DNA of 64,000 nt from Paenibacillus sp. S150 (GCF_019352175.1 NZ_JACBYI010000005.1:1-64000), one strand, 5' to 3'; positions 15,408 to 25,851 are shown, counted from the stretch's first letter. Translations and numbers: made by a program. The notes: a model not told the origin generated them from the letters alone.

Positions 15408-18400
15408 ATGCCAAGCAAGACCGCTGTACACAAGCCGGCAGAGCAGCAGGCCGGGACGAAAAAGAGTTCTGCACAAGGCCCGCTCACAGATAAAGCGGCA
15501 ATGAAGCCGCTGCTGCGAACACCGCTTGAGCTAAAAAGGCTAACCGGCCGCCTCTTAACAGCTCCGGAAACGGTGACATCCGGTGAGTTTGCTATGCTCA
15601 CGGGTGCCATTGGTATCCGGAGTGCTTTTATGCTGCTTGACCAAGGCAAGCGAAACCAAGAAAAGGCAGAGCCAACGGATAAAACCTCGGATACACCCAC
15701 GCAAGATTCTCAGAACTCATCTGTCGCTTCACCAGGCTCATCAATACCGCAAGATTCCCCGTCAACGCTTCAGTCAGAGGTACCGCCCGGTCCTATTTCA
15801 ACACAAGCTGCGACACCGGAAAGGGCTGAGAAGATCAGCCCCAAAGCTGAACAAGGCAACAGAAATGCAGCTGGATTCAAAAAGGATACTGAAGGCAAGC
15901 TATTGCCGATCACCGATGAACCGGCTGCAGTTCGGGTAATTCAGGCCACCAGAAAAACGTCTAAACCTGGAGCCGGGTGGGAACGGAAGCCAGAGGGCAA
16001 GCCTGCTATGGTCAAAGCAGAAGCCAAGCGGGAAAGAAAAGCAGAGGCCAACGCAGGTGCCAAGGTAATGGGGAAAGCAGAAGCTCAGGCGGAAGCCAAG
16101 TCAGACGCGGAGCGGGAAGGCAAAGCTGGGGTTCAGGCGGGAGCCAAGTCAGATGCGATGTCAGAAAGCAAAGCTGAAGGGAGGGAGGCAGCTAAGCCGG
16201 ATGTGCAGCCAGAAGACAAAGCAGAAATGAGGGCGGAAGCTAAGCCGGGTGCGCAGCCAAAGGGCAAAGCAAAAGCGAAGGCGGAGGCTAGATCAGGTGC
16301 GAAGCCGGAAGGCCAACCGGAAGCTAAGCCGGAAGGGAAGCCCGCAGCCAAAGCGGCCCCGTCTGGGCCTAAGTCTGCTGCTTCAGGCCCGCTGTCCGCT
16401 GGCCAGCCGCTGCAAGCCAAAAAGGCAGCTGCAAAAGCTCCAGTTGTAAATATTACAGGCGATAATCCGGGCAGTATAATCCGGCAGCTCGGCAGCATTG
16501 CCCCGTCAGAAATTGTTGAGGCCTACACTCAAGCAGTGAATGTCTCGGGGCGAGCGCTGGAGCAGCAAAGGCAGCAGGCCGAGAAGGCGCTGCCTGCAAT
16601 ACCGGCACCAACCGGAATCGCGCCCGGCAAGGATACTGAAGCAGCAGAGCCTTCGAAGCGGGCAACGGCCGATCCGGCGTCCGCTTCCGGGCTGCCCGCT
16701 TTTCAGAGCGGGAAACAAGGCGGGGATACCACGGCAGGAATAACCAGCTTTCCGGAGGGGGCGGAGGAGGCAAATCCGGACCAAATTATGGAGGAAGCAA
16801 GCCGGTATGCAGCAAATCCGCCGGAAATTGGTCTGACGGGCGAAGCGGACCCTTCCCGGGTGGAGAGCTTTCAGGCAGAGGCCGCGCAGCATATGCAAAC
16901 TGCACAGGATTCCGAACTGGAGCAGACCCGTCAGGATTTCGGTGAGGACCGGATTCTGCCCAAGCCGGACGCGGCCATTCTCAAATCCGGGCATGCTATC
17001 CGTTCCGTGGCCCCGCCTGCTTTTCAGCTGAAATCCGCCGGTGTGATTCCGCCCGATGTTGCCGGATACCTCAATCCTCATCTGGAGGGCCCGCTTCAGG
17101 CCTACATGGAGAATAGCCAGGCGGAGTACCAGATAGGGAAGGAACCTTTTGACAGCGGACTCACATCTGCCAAAAGTGATACAAAGGCCGAGGTGGAACG
17201 GCTGAAAACAGAAGCTTCAGAGAAGCAGCGAAGCGAACAGACTGCAGCCAAGGCAGAGGTGTCGGGGTACCGGAGCCAATGGCGGGAAGAGATCAAGGCC
17301 ACCAGCGGGGAGTTTGACCGTGATGCGGGTACAGCTGCAGCAGAGAAGAACAAGGAAATTACCGGGATCAAGGAAGAGAAGGAAGGCGAGGTCAAGAAAA
17401 AGCTGTCCGAAGCCGAAACCGAATCCCGGCAGGAATATAAGAGCACGGAGACCCAGGCAGAGGAGAAGCAAAAGGAAGGTGAGAGCGAAGGGGAGCAAAC
17501 AAAGAAAAAAGCTAAAAACCCCTGGGAATGGATTAAAGAAAAAGGCAGGCAGATCGGAGAGGCCATCCAAAAAGGCATGAATTTCCTCTTCACCCAGCTG
17601 CGCAAGGCAGTCAAAACCATTTTTGATAAAGCCAAGCAAGCCGTAGTGGGGCTGATAGAAGCAGGCCGGAAGCTGATTGTCAGCGCCATTAAAGGCTTCG
17701 GGAATGTGCTGAAGGGCTTAGCCAATAAAATATTCGCCCGTTTTCCGGGCATTGCCAAGAAGATCAACGGACGGATTGACCGTGCGGTGAACAAGGCGGT
17801 TCAGGCCGTCAATGCTGCTGCAGGCCTTCTGAAGAAGGGGGTCAGCGCCGCCCTGGATTTCATGGGGAAAACGGTGGATAAGCTGTTTGCCGGTGTCCAG
17901 TCGCTGTATAACGGCATATTCTCGGGAATCGGGAAATTCCTGAATGGCGATTTCAAATGCAGACGGGCCAGGCGGACGACAAGGAGAAGGACAAAGATAC
18001 CGGCAAGGCACCGAAGAGCGGAGGCCGGGAACAAGGGCTGTTGAAGGTGCTGCAGCTCCTTCAGGGTGTGTTCGAGATTCTGCAAAAGACAGCCGGCAAG
18101 GTTGCAGGGGCCATCAACAAGGCTTTGCCGGTTATCAACATTTCGGACAAGTCGTGGTTCAACCCGTTCAGCATGATTTATGCCGGTGCTGTTCAGGCGC
18201 TGGAGGTCGTGAAGAATCCTGCTGAGGCGCTGGGTGAGGGGGCAGGCAAGCTTAAGGAAGCGGCTGGAGGCTTTTTTAAGGGGATTAGAGAAAAGGTAAC
18301 CGAAGCCGCCGGCGGGATTAAAGCAAAGGTGCAGCTGCTCGGGAAACCGGCTCAGCTCATGACGGTCCTGGCCAACAAAAGCGTGGAAATGGTGCTGAAT

Positions 18401-19287
18401 TTTATCGTCTCCAATCCGCCGTCAGCGCTGATTAAAGCCGTATTCAAAGGGATTGAAGCCGTGGCAGGCCAATCGCTGGTTAAACTGATCCGCCAGCATA
18501 TCCCCTTTGCAGACAAGCTGATTAACCAAATCGCAGACTCCAGTCCGGTCCAGGGCCTGCTGCAGCCCTTACAGGAGCCTGTGGAAAAGGTCGGCGGAAT
18601 GATCGACGAGGCAACGGAAGGAGCGGCCAGCCTTGTCGATGCTGCTGAAGCAACAGGCCGACAATGTCTTCAGTAACGGCACGAAGCTGCTGGCCAATCT
18701 GTCCGGGCTGTCCGGGACTTCAAGCGGAGGCAGCAAAGACAGCCCAGGCCAAAAAGAAGAGCAAAAAGACGGCGGAAAATCAGGCGCTGCCAAAAAAGAA
18801 GCCGCCGGTGATTTCCTCGGCACAATTAAGGGAGGCATTCACACCCGCCTGTTAGCGTTCGGCAAGCAGCTTTTGAAGTCAGGAGTCAACCTCGCGGTGG
18901 CAGGAGCAAGCTCTGGGGGCAGACACCGTCAAACTGAAACTTATGGATTAACCGGACAAGGTCTCCAAGATTATTTAAATTTATCTCCAAGGGATGCTTT
19001 AGCCCGTGATATATGGGATGTACGTAAAATTTATCAAAAGGATGGACTCTATACACCGGAGATAAGAAGAAGCCTGCAAGATGTTGTAAAAATGAATGAA
19101 AATATGTATCCTAATTTATTCAGAAAAAAACGTATAAACTTATTTAAAGGATATAGTCATAAACGGTGGGATTAACCCTCCTGATTTATATTTAAATTGG
19201 AGATGGGACAGATCTAATAGCAGACCCGCTTATGGTCATGCATATACAAGACATGGCTCACATGTTTCTGATAATGAATTGAATTAA
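15408..19287 (+). pseudogene. Large coiled-coil, toxin-like protein with AT-rich C-terminal module; three frameshifts
   Basis: One ancestral gene of about 1,290 codons is split over frames: 15408-~17955, ~17957-18645, ~18645-19160 and ~19160-19287. The first break looks like loss of one A in an A run (GATTTCAAATGCAG); the second lies near 18645; the third is near 19160. Visible parts are a Pro/Ala-rich head, a Lys/Ala/Glu-rich repeat tract (residues about 195-330), a long charged coiled coil (about 580-700), then amphipathic segments such as GRKLIVSAIKGFGNVLKGL. The last ~120 codons are clearly AT-richer and end with AYGHAYTRHGSHVSDNELN, like a polymorphic-toxin C-terminus. The coiled-coil and amphipathic design resembles large proteins linked to extracellular contractile injection systems, but no DUF4157 metallopeptidase motif is seen. 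Sequencing errors could explain some breaks. Confidence 0.65.
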
Positions 19288-19294
19288 AAGCTAT

Positions 19295-19560
19295 ATGAAT
19301 TGAACCGGAGAACCTGAACAAGTGATGGAACGGCAAAGAGGTTCATATGGAACTAAAGCGAAGTGTAAAAAGTAACACTAATGAACTGGAATTCTGGCTT
19401 TAAGGGGCTTTAGTGGGATTTTGTATACTTATTGGAGGCTTTCTCCCCCATACAAGGTGATTTCAGGCGAATTAGTTGTATTTTTTCCCACTAGGGATGA
19501 TCCAGGATCCGAATGCGCTACCTTAGTGTTCCTTTTTACCACTAATTACGGCTGGCAAAA
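19295..19560 (+). repeat. Partial copy of the dispersed repeat family
   Basis: It matches the central third of the long repeats at 6941 and 47696, from AACCGGAGAACCTGAA through the 51-base units at 19472 and 19523 (core TTAGTTGTATTTTTTCCCAC). It starts within a few bases of the end of the toxin-like gene. The sequence after it (19560-19720) is GC-rich and without a convincing gene. Confidence 0.75.
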
Positions 19561-19915
19561 AAGCGGAAGGGAATTTGGAGACTGCAGGAGCGGAGCGTCT
19601 GCCTTTGTCTGCGGATTTCCACCGCGAACAGTGGTATACATCAAGAAATCTGCAGACGGGCAGCGGCGGGAAGTCCAAGCATTCTCTGGAGTCACGACCA
19701 ATCCTAAATAGAAAAATTACAAGTTCAATCTATATAGAGCTAGCAGTATATGATTTTTGTATATTCAAACTCTTGCAGATAAGGAGCGATGGAACAATTT
19801 CGATGGCAGTCAAGGAATATGAAAAAGTAGTCTGAGAACAAATGCAAGTCTAAAGGACTACTATGAAATTGAATGTATAGAAAACTGTGGAAAATTTTGA
19901 TTCTACTGTAGAGAA

Positions 19916-20157
19916 CTATGTATATAGCCAGCCTTCCGCCGTCCAGACGCAGGTGATTTCCCGACTCTGATGCTCGTCTGACTTAAACACCTGTGCTGTA
20001 ACGGTTTCCGGATCTGCTCCAAACTTCTTGAGCCAATTATAGAGGGTATTGTCATTGAGCTTTAGCTCCTGGGCGAATTCCGACAACGTATGGCTGCTCT
20101 CCTTGAATGCTGTACACACTGACACTTGAAGGCTTCGTCGTACACAAGTTTTTTCAT
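19916..20157 (-). pseudogene. IS3-family transposase OrfA remnant
   Basis: On the minus strand ATG at 20157, preceded by AAGGAG, opens MKKLVYDEAFK. After one missing base the frame continues VSVCTAFKESSHTLSEFAQ and LKLNDNTLYNWLKKFG. This is the helix-turn-helix start of an IS3-type OrfA protein. The usual leucine-zipper end and the OrfB integrase are absent. The last ~20 residues before the stop at 19916 are unrelated to the family. Confidence 0.7.
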
Positions 20158-20758
20158 GAGATACAATCTCCTTGTTTTAAGGCTGCTCATTCAATAAATT
20201 TTGTGTTTGCTGTTCAAGCTAACTTCAGAGATTAAAAAATCTGATGTAACAGTGATTGGCACAACGCTCCGTTAGCGGATCGTCCGTATGGATTCAGAAG
20301 TCTATCTGACTCCAGAAACAGGGGATGTCCCAAGCAGCCATTTCATGGCTCATGGGACATCCCCTGTTGTTCGAAGCCGGCAGGAAGGTGGAAGCAAGGG
20401 TAGAGATACCTTTGATCTGCGGGGAAGTCGGGTGGATGGCGAGATCAAGGGTTATAAGCTTCATTTGCTTGCACAATACATTATCCTTCTATTGCTCGCT
20501 TGATACGCATCCTTCCATTTGCATGGATGCAGCCGATTTCATGGAATATATGCCTATCCCCTGCTTTTTACAGCGTATATTATATTTCTCGCGGCATGTT
20601 TTCTGACATAATTATTTCTGTGCAGAAGCGGAAAAGGCTGATCGGTAGAGTCATGGAGTCAGTAATCTGAACTTCCGATTACGGCAGGGAAAGTAAAGGG
20701 GCTATGAGGAGGCAGGTGTGAGAGAATGCCGTTTTTTTAAAATCGTTATTCAATATTT
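20158..20758. other. Gene-free region with hairpins
   Basis: No gene is supportable here. Besides the long hairpin at 20318-20367, a smaller inverted repeat (GCATCC / GGATGC) lies at about 20507-20530. The final part becomes AT-rich toward the catabolic operon promoter. Confidence 0.4.
20318..20367. repeat. 50-base near-perfect hairpin
   Basis: Fifteen-base perfect arms (ACAGGGGATGTCCCA and TGGGACATCCCCTGT) enclose a second inner stem (AGCCAT / ATGGCT). There is no T tract, so it is not a standard terminator. It may be a small palindromic mobile element or an mRNA/DNA structure left by the nearby IS3 debris. Confidence 0.7.
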
Positions 20759-20839
20759 TTGATCATTAATTGATCAATAAATTTTCTTTTATTAATAATT
20801 ATGATTTTTGTTGACCAAAATTGATCGTTCAATTATACT
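20759..20839 (+). promoter_or_regulatory. Promoter and operators of the catabolic operon
   Basis: TTGACC (20811-20816) and TATACT (20834-20839) are 17 bases apart. Upstream, TTGATCA-ttaat-TGATCAA (20759-20777) is a perfect inverted repeat. A second half-matched site, TTGA-tcgt-TCAA (20821-20832), lies in the promoter spacer. TTGATC-type sequences recur before the DeoR-family gene (33273) and the importer (34351), so they are candidate sites for that regulator. Confidence 0.65.
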
Positions 20840-20924
20840 CAAATCAATACAACCGACAGATTAAAGTCATGTATATGTAATTATATCTAACACGTATCTT
20901 TTACTATTAGACGAGGTGATGATT

Positions 20925-21863
20925 ATGCCGGAAATACACACTTTATCTCCTTCTTCCGGGACGGTCCTGTGGGGTTACATCGGCGGTCCTCAGCAAGCGG
21001 TGCTCAGGGTGAAGCCCGGGGATTCCGTAATTCTCAAATCTGTATCGGGCTCACCGCAGGATTCTGTGCCTTCCGAATGGATTCCGGACAGCCTGCGCGA
21101 GATTCACGAGCGGACCCGGGACCGCGGGCCCGGGGTGCATATCCTGACCGGTCCGATACATGTAGAGGGTGCAGAGCCGGGCGATACGCTTGCCGTGCAT
21201 ATTGAAGATGTCAGGGTGGATGCTCTGTATGGCTTCAATTATATGGGGCCGATGTCCGGTATTTTCTACAATGAGATGGACGACCCGGACACCGCCATAA
21301 TCAAGATCGATGCAGAGCGGAAGCTCGGCGTCTGGGGCCCGGCCAAATTTCCGCTGAAGCCGTTCTTCGGAATTATGGGGGTTGCTCCTCCGGATCATTG
21401 GGAGCGGATTACGAGTGTAACTCCCGGACGCTACGGAGGCAACATGGATAACCGCGAGCTGACGGCCGGCTCGGTGCTGTATCTGCCGGTCATGCGTACC
21501 GGCGGACTCTTCTATGCCGGTGACGGACACGGGGCCCAAGGCGACGGGGAGATTGATGTAACGGCAATCGAGGTCTCGCTGGAAGGCCGCTTCCGCTTCG
21601 GGCTGCTCAAAGGGACAGAACAGCGCTGGCCCTATGCACAGAAGCACGGCAAGCTGATCAGCATGGGCTTCGATGAGGATCTGGCGGCGGCCCTGCAGGC
21701 GGCGGCGAACCAGATGATTGGCCTCCTGCAGGAGAAGCATGAATTAACGCGCAAGGAAGCTTACCGGATCTGCAGCATTGCCGCTGATTTCCATATCACG
21801 CAGGCGGTGAACGGCATCAAGGGTGTACACGGAATCTTCGATACTTCGATCTTGGCCGACTAA
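20925..21863 (+). CDS. Acetamidase/formamidase-family protein
   Basis: This 312-residue protein belongs to the FmdA/AmdA family of zinc-dependent hydrolases that release ammonia from small amides. Recognisable segments are HILTGPIHVEGAEPGDTLAV, the GGN-MD region (YGGNMDNRELTAGSVLYLPV) and GLFYAGDGHGAQGDGEI, which carries conserved acidic and His residues. The ATG at 20925 follows GAGGTGAT by about five bases. It is the first gene of an eleven-gene operon, 34 bases before the Rieske oxygenase gene. The presence of oxygenase, kinase and other hydrolases suggests it deamidates an intermediate of a larger substrate. The actual amide is unknown. Confidence 0.9.
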   Translation: MPEIHTLSPSSGTVLWGYIGGPQQAVLRVKPGDSVILKSVSGSPQDSVPSEWIPDSLREIHERTRDRGPGVHILTGPIHVEGAEPGDTLAVHIEDVRVDALYGFNYMGPMSGIFYNEMDDPDTAIIKIDAERKLGVWGPAKFPLKPFFGIMGVAPPDHWERITSVTPGRYGGNMDNRELTAGSVLYLPVMRTGGLFYAGDGHGAQGDGEIDVTAIEVSLEGRFRFGLLKGTEQRWPYAQKHGKLISMGFDEDLAAALQAAANQMIGLLQEKHELTRKEAYRICSIAADFHITQAVNGIKGVHGIFDTSILAD

Positions 21864-21897
21864 TCAGGCCTGGGCCATTTGCAAAGGAGAGATTGGG

Positions 21898-23193
21898 ATG
21901 TTATCCAAAAAAGACAATGAGCTGTTGACGCAGACGGGACCGGAAACGCCGATGGGTGAGCTGTTCAGAAGATACTGGTTCCCCGCCTTTCTGTCGCGTG
22001 AGATCGAGACTGGCGGCGCGCCGCTTCAGGTGAAGCTGCTGGGTGAACGCCTGGTTGCCTTCCGGGATAAGACCGGCCGAGCCGGACTGATGAGCGAATT
22101 CTGTCCCCACCGCGGGACTTCATTGACACTGGGCCGAAATGATGATTGCGGCTTGACCTGTATTTATCATGGCTGGGCCTTCAATACCGAAGGAGACTGC
22201 ACGAACATGCCGTCGGAGCCAAGCTACAGCAAATACAAGTCGAAGATCAAGCAGACCTCATACCCTATCCATGAAGCGGGCGGCATCGCCTGGACCTACA
22301 TGGGGCCGAAGGAGCTGCAGCCGAAGTTCCCCGAGCTGATCTGGACCAGTCTTCCCGGGGATATGCGCATGGTGGAGAAGGTGCACCAGGAGTGCAACTA
22401 TCTGCAGATCTGGGAAAATGAGATCGACTACATGCATGCGGCCTTCGCCCATCTCGCTCTGAAGGAGCAGGACATGAAGGAAGGCGCGCTAAGCACAGAG
22501 CTGGGGATTAATCCGTCCCACCCGCTTGTCACTTCTGTCAATCCGAAGCTGGATGTGCAGCTGACAACCTACGGCTTCCGCAATATGTTCATCGGCCAGG
22601 CGGATGCGGATAATCATTTTATTCTTGAGGCTCCGATTCTGATGCCGTTCTTCGGCTTCACTCCGCGTGTGAAGGAAGAGGATCATCTGTTCCATGCTTA
22701 TGTTCCGATCGATGACCACACCACCTGGGCCTATGATGTCCACTTCACGCTCGACCACTCGCTGGATGCAGAGAACCAGAAGCTGCGCCGCGGCTTGTGG
22801 GTGGATGAGAACCACCGGAAGATCCATAACAGCTCCAATAACTATAAGCAGGACCGCTCCCTGATGGAGGGCGACAACTTCTCGGGCATCCTTGGCATCA
22901 GCAATCAGGACCATGCCGTTACTGAGAGCATGGGGCCGATTGTGGACCGTTCCCGGGAACATCTCGGCACCAGCGACATTGCGATTATTGCGCTCCGGCG
23001 CATGCTGCAGCGCACGCTCCGCGAGATGGGCGAAGGGAAAGTCCCGCTGGGGCTTGATCCGTCCATTCCGACAGAACGCATCTTCAGCGAGGGTGTAATT
23101 GCGCCGAAAGAAATTCCGTGGGAAGAGGCCTGCCCGGTGGACCCGGTGTATCTTCCGGACAAGGAATCCGATTCTTTCAAGAGCAAGGTATAA
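21898..23193 (+). CDS. Rieske non-haem iron oxygenase, catalytic subunit
   Basis: This is a 431-residue oxygenase. The Rieske [2Fe-2S] ligands are C69 and H71 (CPHRGTSL) and C88 and H91 (CIYHGWAF). The mononuclear iron site is in NEIDYMHAAFAH: D177 as the bridging Asp, H180 and H185, with a later Asp as third ligand. It resembles the phthalate 4,5-dioxygenase / O- and N-demethylase group, which hydroxylate aromatics or demethylate methoxy and N-methyl groups. AAGGAGAGATTGGG precedes the ATG at 21898. No reductase or ferredoxin gene is in the operon, so electrons must come from a partner encoded elsewhere. Rieske oxygenases of this type are uncommon in sugar-uptake operons. Confidence 0.93.
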   Translation: MLSKKDNELLTQTGPETPMGELFRRYWFPAFLSREIETGGAPLQVKLLGERLVAFRDKTGRAGLMSEFCPHRGTSLTLGRNDDCGLTCIYHGWAFNTEGDCTNMPSEPSYSKYKSKIKQTSYPIHEAGGIAWTYMGPKELQPKFPELIWTSLPGDMRMVEKVHQECNYLQIWENEIDYMHAAFAHLALKEQDMKEGALSTELGINPSHPLVTSVNPKLDVQLTTYGFRNMFIGQADADNHFILEAPILMPFFGFTPRVKEEDHLFHAYVPIDDHTTWAYDVHFTLDHSLDAENQKLRRGLWVDENHRKIHNSSNNYKQDRSLMEGDNFSGILGISNQDHAVTESMGPIVDRSREHLGTSDIAIIALRRMLQRTLREMGEGKVPLGLDPSIPTERIFSEGVIAPKEIPWEEACPVDPVYLPDKESDSFKSKV

Positions 23194-23241
23194 CGGCGCC
23201 TTGAACAGAGGTGTTCTTGGCTGCGGAAGGAGCTGAACCAC

Positions 23242-24333
23242 TTGCCGAACCCAGTGAAAGTAGCCATTATCGGCACCGGCCGGTCCGGGGATCACTATTA
23301 TTCCAATTGCAAAAGAATGTTCGATATTGTGCAGCTGGCCGCTTGCGCCGACGACAATGCGGAAGCTGCGCGGCGCCGGGCTGCCGCGTTAGGCACTCCG
23401 AAGGCTTGCTCGGTAGCTGAAGTGCTGGCGGACGGGGAGTTTGAGATCGTTGTGCATTTCGAGGGAGCAGCCATGACCCGGAGAATTCTTGAAGCGGGCA
23501 AGCATGCGTTCGCCGCAGGGAGCTTCGCCATGAGCCGGGAGGAAGCGGATGGGCTTATTGCCCTGGCGGAGTCCAGAGGGGTTATCCTTGGAACTGCTCC
23601 GGAAACGGTGCTGGGCGCAAGCTTCCAGGCCTGCCGCAAGCTGCTGAATGACGGCTGGCTTGGCTCTCCTTACGGGGGGAGGGCGGTGGTGGTCATGGAC
23701 CGTTATTCATTCGCCGATCCGGGCCGGTTCTTGTCGGAGACCGCGTTCTACTTGACGAACTGGATTCATCTGCTGGGTCCTGTCCGCCAGGTAACAGCCT
23801 ACCGGAGCGGTTATGAACTGGAGGCCCAGCTGCCGGCTCGTGTTGCGGAGGATGAGCTGCCAAAGAGTCCCGACGCCCATGTTACCGCCACCTTGCATTT
23901 TGCTGGCGGAGTTGTCGCCAACCTGTATATCGTGCTGAATGCGCCTCAGGACAGCCATGCTTTTGAAATTTATGGCACAGAGGGGAGCCTCTATATGCCC
24001 TATCCGCAGCTCTACGGCGGGCTGGTGCAAATGAAGCGCGAGGAAGAAATCAAGCTGAAGGTCCCATCCATCTACAATTATGGTGAAGAGTGCTCCGGCA
24101 TCGGCGTGGCGGATATGGCTTATGTACTGAGGATGGGTACACCGCACCGCACAAATCCTGAAGTGGCCCGCCATGTGCTGGATGTGCAGCTCTCCATTGG
24201 GGAGTCGCTGGTGCTGGGTACGGGCGTGCAGGTCGAGAGCACCTGCAGCCGGCCGCAGCCGCTGCGGATCGGGCTGCCCGACGGGAAACTTGATGAGACA
24301 AGGGTCGAAGCAATGACTGCGGCGGACCAATAA
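23242..24333 (+). CDS. Gfo/Idh/MocA-family oxidoreductase
   Basis: This 363-residue NAD(P)-dependent oxidoreductase has an N-terminal Rossmann fold with the dinucleotide motif GTGRSGDHY near residues 11-19, and a C-terminal alpha/beta domain. Family members oxidise or reduce sugars, inositols and related polyols. The start is TTG at 23242, nine bases after GGAAGGAG; a GTG at 23254 is less well placed. The usual EKP motif at the end of strand 5 is replaced by SFAMSRE, which departs from classical sugar dehydrogenases and hints at an altered active site. Its place between the oxygenase and sugar kinase suggests action on the glycone of the substrate. Confidence 0.88.
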   Translation: MPNPVKVAIIGTGRSGDHYYSNCKRMFDIVQLAACADDNAEAARRRAAALGTPKACSVAEVLADGEFEIVVHFEGAAMTRRILEAGKHAFAAGSFAMSREEADGLIALAESRGVILGTAPETVLGASFQACRKLLNDGWLGSPYGGRAVVVMDRYSFADPGRFLSETAFYLTNWIHLLGPVRQVTAYRSGYELEAQLPARVAEDELPKSPDAHVTATLHFAGGVVANLYIVLNAPQDSHAFEIYGTEGSLYMPYPQLYGGLVQMKREEEIKLKVPSIYNYGEECSGIGVADMAYVLRMGTPHRTNPEVARHVLDVQLSIGESLVLGTGVQVESTCSRPQPLRIGLPDGKLDETRVEAMTAADQ

Positions 24334-24348
24334 TGGAGGTGCCCGAAG

Positions 24349-25851
24349 ATGGGTCTGTATTCCTTGGGGATTGATATAGGCACGACCGCCGTGAAGGCGA
24401 TCCTGCTGTCGGAAGAAAGAATTGTCTATCAGACCAGCGCCGTACATGATCTGCTGTCACCGCAGCTGGGCTGGGCGGAAGAGGATGCCGGACGCTGGTG
24501 GAGCAACACGCTTCAGGTTGTGCGGGAAGTACTGCAGGCAGTTCCGGATGCCGGGGCGGGAATACAATGCATTGGTGTCAGCGGCATGGTTCCGGCAATT
24601 GTGCTGCTGGATGAACAAGGGGAGCCGCTGCGCAACAGCATCCAGCAGAATGACGCCCGGGCGGTGCAGGAGATTGAAGAGGTGCTTAGCGCACTGGACC
24701 AGAAAGCCCTGTATGCGGCGACTGGCGGCTGCACGAATCAGCAGCACATTTTACCCCGGCTGCTCTGGGTGCGGAAGCATGAGCCTGAAGTGTATGCAAG
24801 AATCGCCACGGTATGCGGTTCCTATGACTACATTGCCTATAAGCTCACCGGCATCCGTTCGCTGGAGATCAACTGGGCTGTGGAGAGCGGCATGTTCAAT
24901 ATCCGTACCCGCGAATGGCTGGAGGAGCAGCTTCCTCTGCTTGGATTGGCTGCCGCTTGCTTCCCGAAGGTCAGTGAGTCCGGCGAGATTATTGGGAGTG
25001 TCTCTGATGAGGCAGCTGCCATCACCGGCCTCCGTCCCGGCATTCCGGTCATTGCCGGAAGTGCGGATCATGTAGCTTCCACGCTGGCGGCGGGCATTGT
25101 TGCACCGGGCGATTTGCTGATCAAGTTTGGCGGAGCGGGTGATATCCTTTATTGCATGGATGAGATCCGGCCGGACCCGCAGCTCTTTTTTGATTACCAT
25201 GTCTTTCCGGGCCATTATCTGCTGAACGGCTGCATGGCGTCCAGCGGCTCGCTTGTGAAATGGTATTCCCATCAATTTCTCCGGAATGAATCTCCGGAGC
25301 TGTTCAAGGAGCTGGATGAGGAAGCGGAGAAGCTGCGGCCCGGCTCGGACGGGCTGGTTATTCTGCCCTATTTTCTGGGAGAGAAAACGCCGATCTTCGA
25401 TCCGGAGGCAAGAGGGGTTATGTTTGGTTTGACGCTTAGCCATACCCGCGGCCATGTCTTCCGCGCCATTCTGGAATCGGTAATCTACGGCTTCCGCCAC
25501 CATATTGAGGTTATGGACGGGCTGGGCTACAGGCCGGCGCGGATTATGGCCACCAACGGCGGAGCCAAGAGCCGGTTCTGGTGCCAGATTGCAGCGAACG
25601 TACTGAACAGCGAGATCCGGTCTTATCCCGCACATCCGGGCTCGGCGCTGGGTGTGGCCTTTCTGGCCGGGAAGTCGGCGGGCCTTTACAAGCAATGGGA
25701 GCAGATTAACAGCTTCCTGACCGAATATCGTGACTTCATCCCCGACCCGAAGCAGGTGAAGGTGTATGACAAGGCTTACCTGATCTACCGCGAGCTGTAT
25801 ACGAATCTGAAGCCGATGTTCAGCCAGGCCAACGAGTTGTATTCTGAATAA
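24349..25851 (+). CDS. FGGY-family carbohydrate kinase
   Basis: This 500-residue kinase has both FGGY domains. The N-terminal ATPase-fold motif is LGIDIGTTAVKAIL, the substrate/catalytic Asp region GSADHVAS, the adenosine-binding FGGAGDILY, and the C-terminal ATNGGAKSRFWCQIAANVL matches the family signature. Length is normal for xylulokinase-like members. It phosphorylates a sugar or polyol; which one cannot be read from motifs. ATG at 24349 follows TGGAGGTGCCCGAAG. It ties the operon to sugar catabolism, together with the CUT1 importer and DeoR regulator downstream. Confidence 0.93.
   Translation: MGLYSLGIDIGTTAVKAILLSEERIVYQTSAVHDLLSPQLGWAEEDAGRWWSNTLQVVREVLQAVPDAGAGIQCIGVSGMVPAIVLLDEQGEPLRNSIQQNDARAVQEIEEVLSALDQKALYAATGGCTNQQHILPRLLWVRKHEPEVYARIATVCGSYDYIAYKLTGIRSLEINWAVESGMFNIRTREWLEEQLPLLGLAAACFPKVSESGEIIGSVSDEAAAITGLRPGIPVIAGSADHVASTLAAGIVAPGDLLIKFGGAGDILYCMDEIRPDPQLFFDYHVFPGHYLLNGCMASSGSLVKWYSHQFLRNESPELFKELDEEAEKLRPGSDGLVILPYFLGEKTPIFDPEARGVMFGLTLSHTRGHVFRAILESVIYGFRHHIEVMDGLGYRPARIMATNGGAKSRFWCQIAANVLNSEIRSYPAHPGSALGVAFLAGKSAGLYKQWEQINSFLTEYRDFIPDPKQVKVYDKAYLIYRELYTNLKPMFSQANELYSE

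Noticed and set aside
17940..18660. Programmed ribosomal frameshifting in the toxin-like gene
   Set aside because: No canonical slippery heptamer or stimulatory structure is seen at the breaks, and three separate shifts would be needed. Mutation or sequencing error is simpler.
19421..19711. Plus-strand frame of 96 codons across the repeat copy
   Set aside because: It is formed by the 51-base repeat units (17 codons each) and continues into unrelated sequence, without a ribosome binding site or domain.
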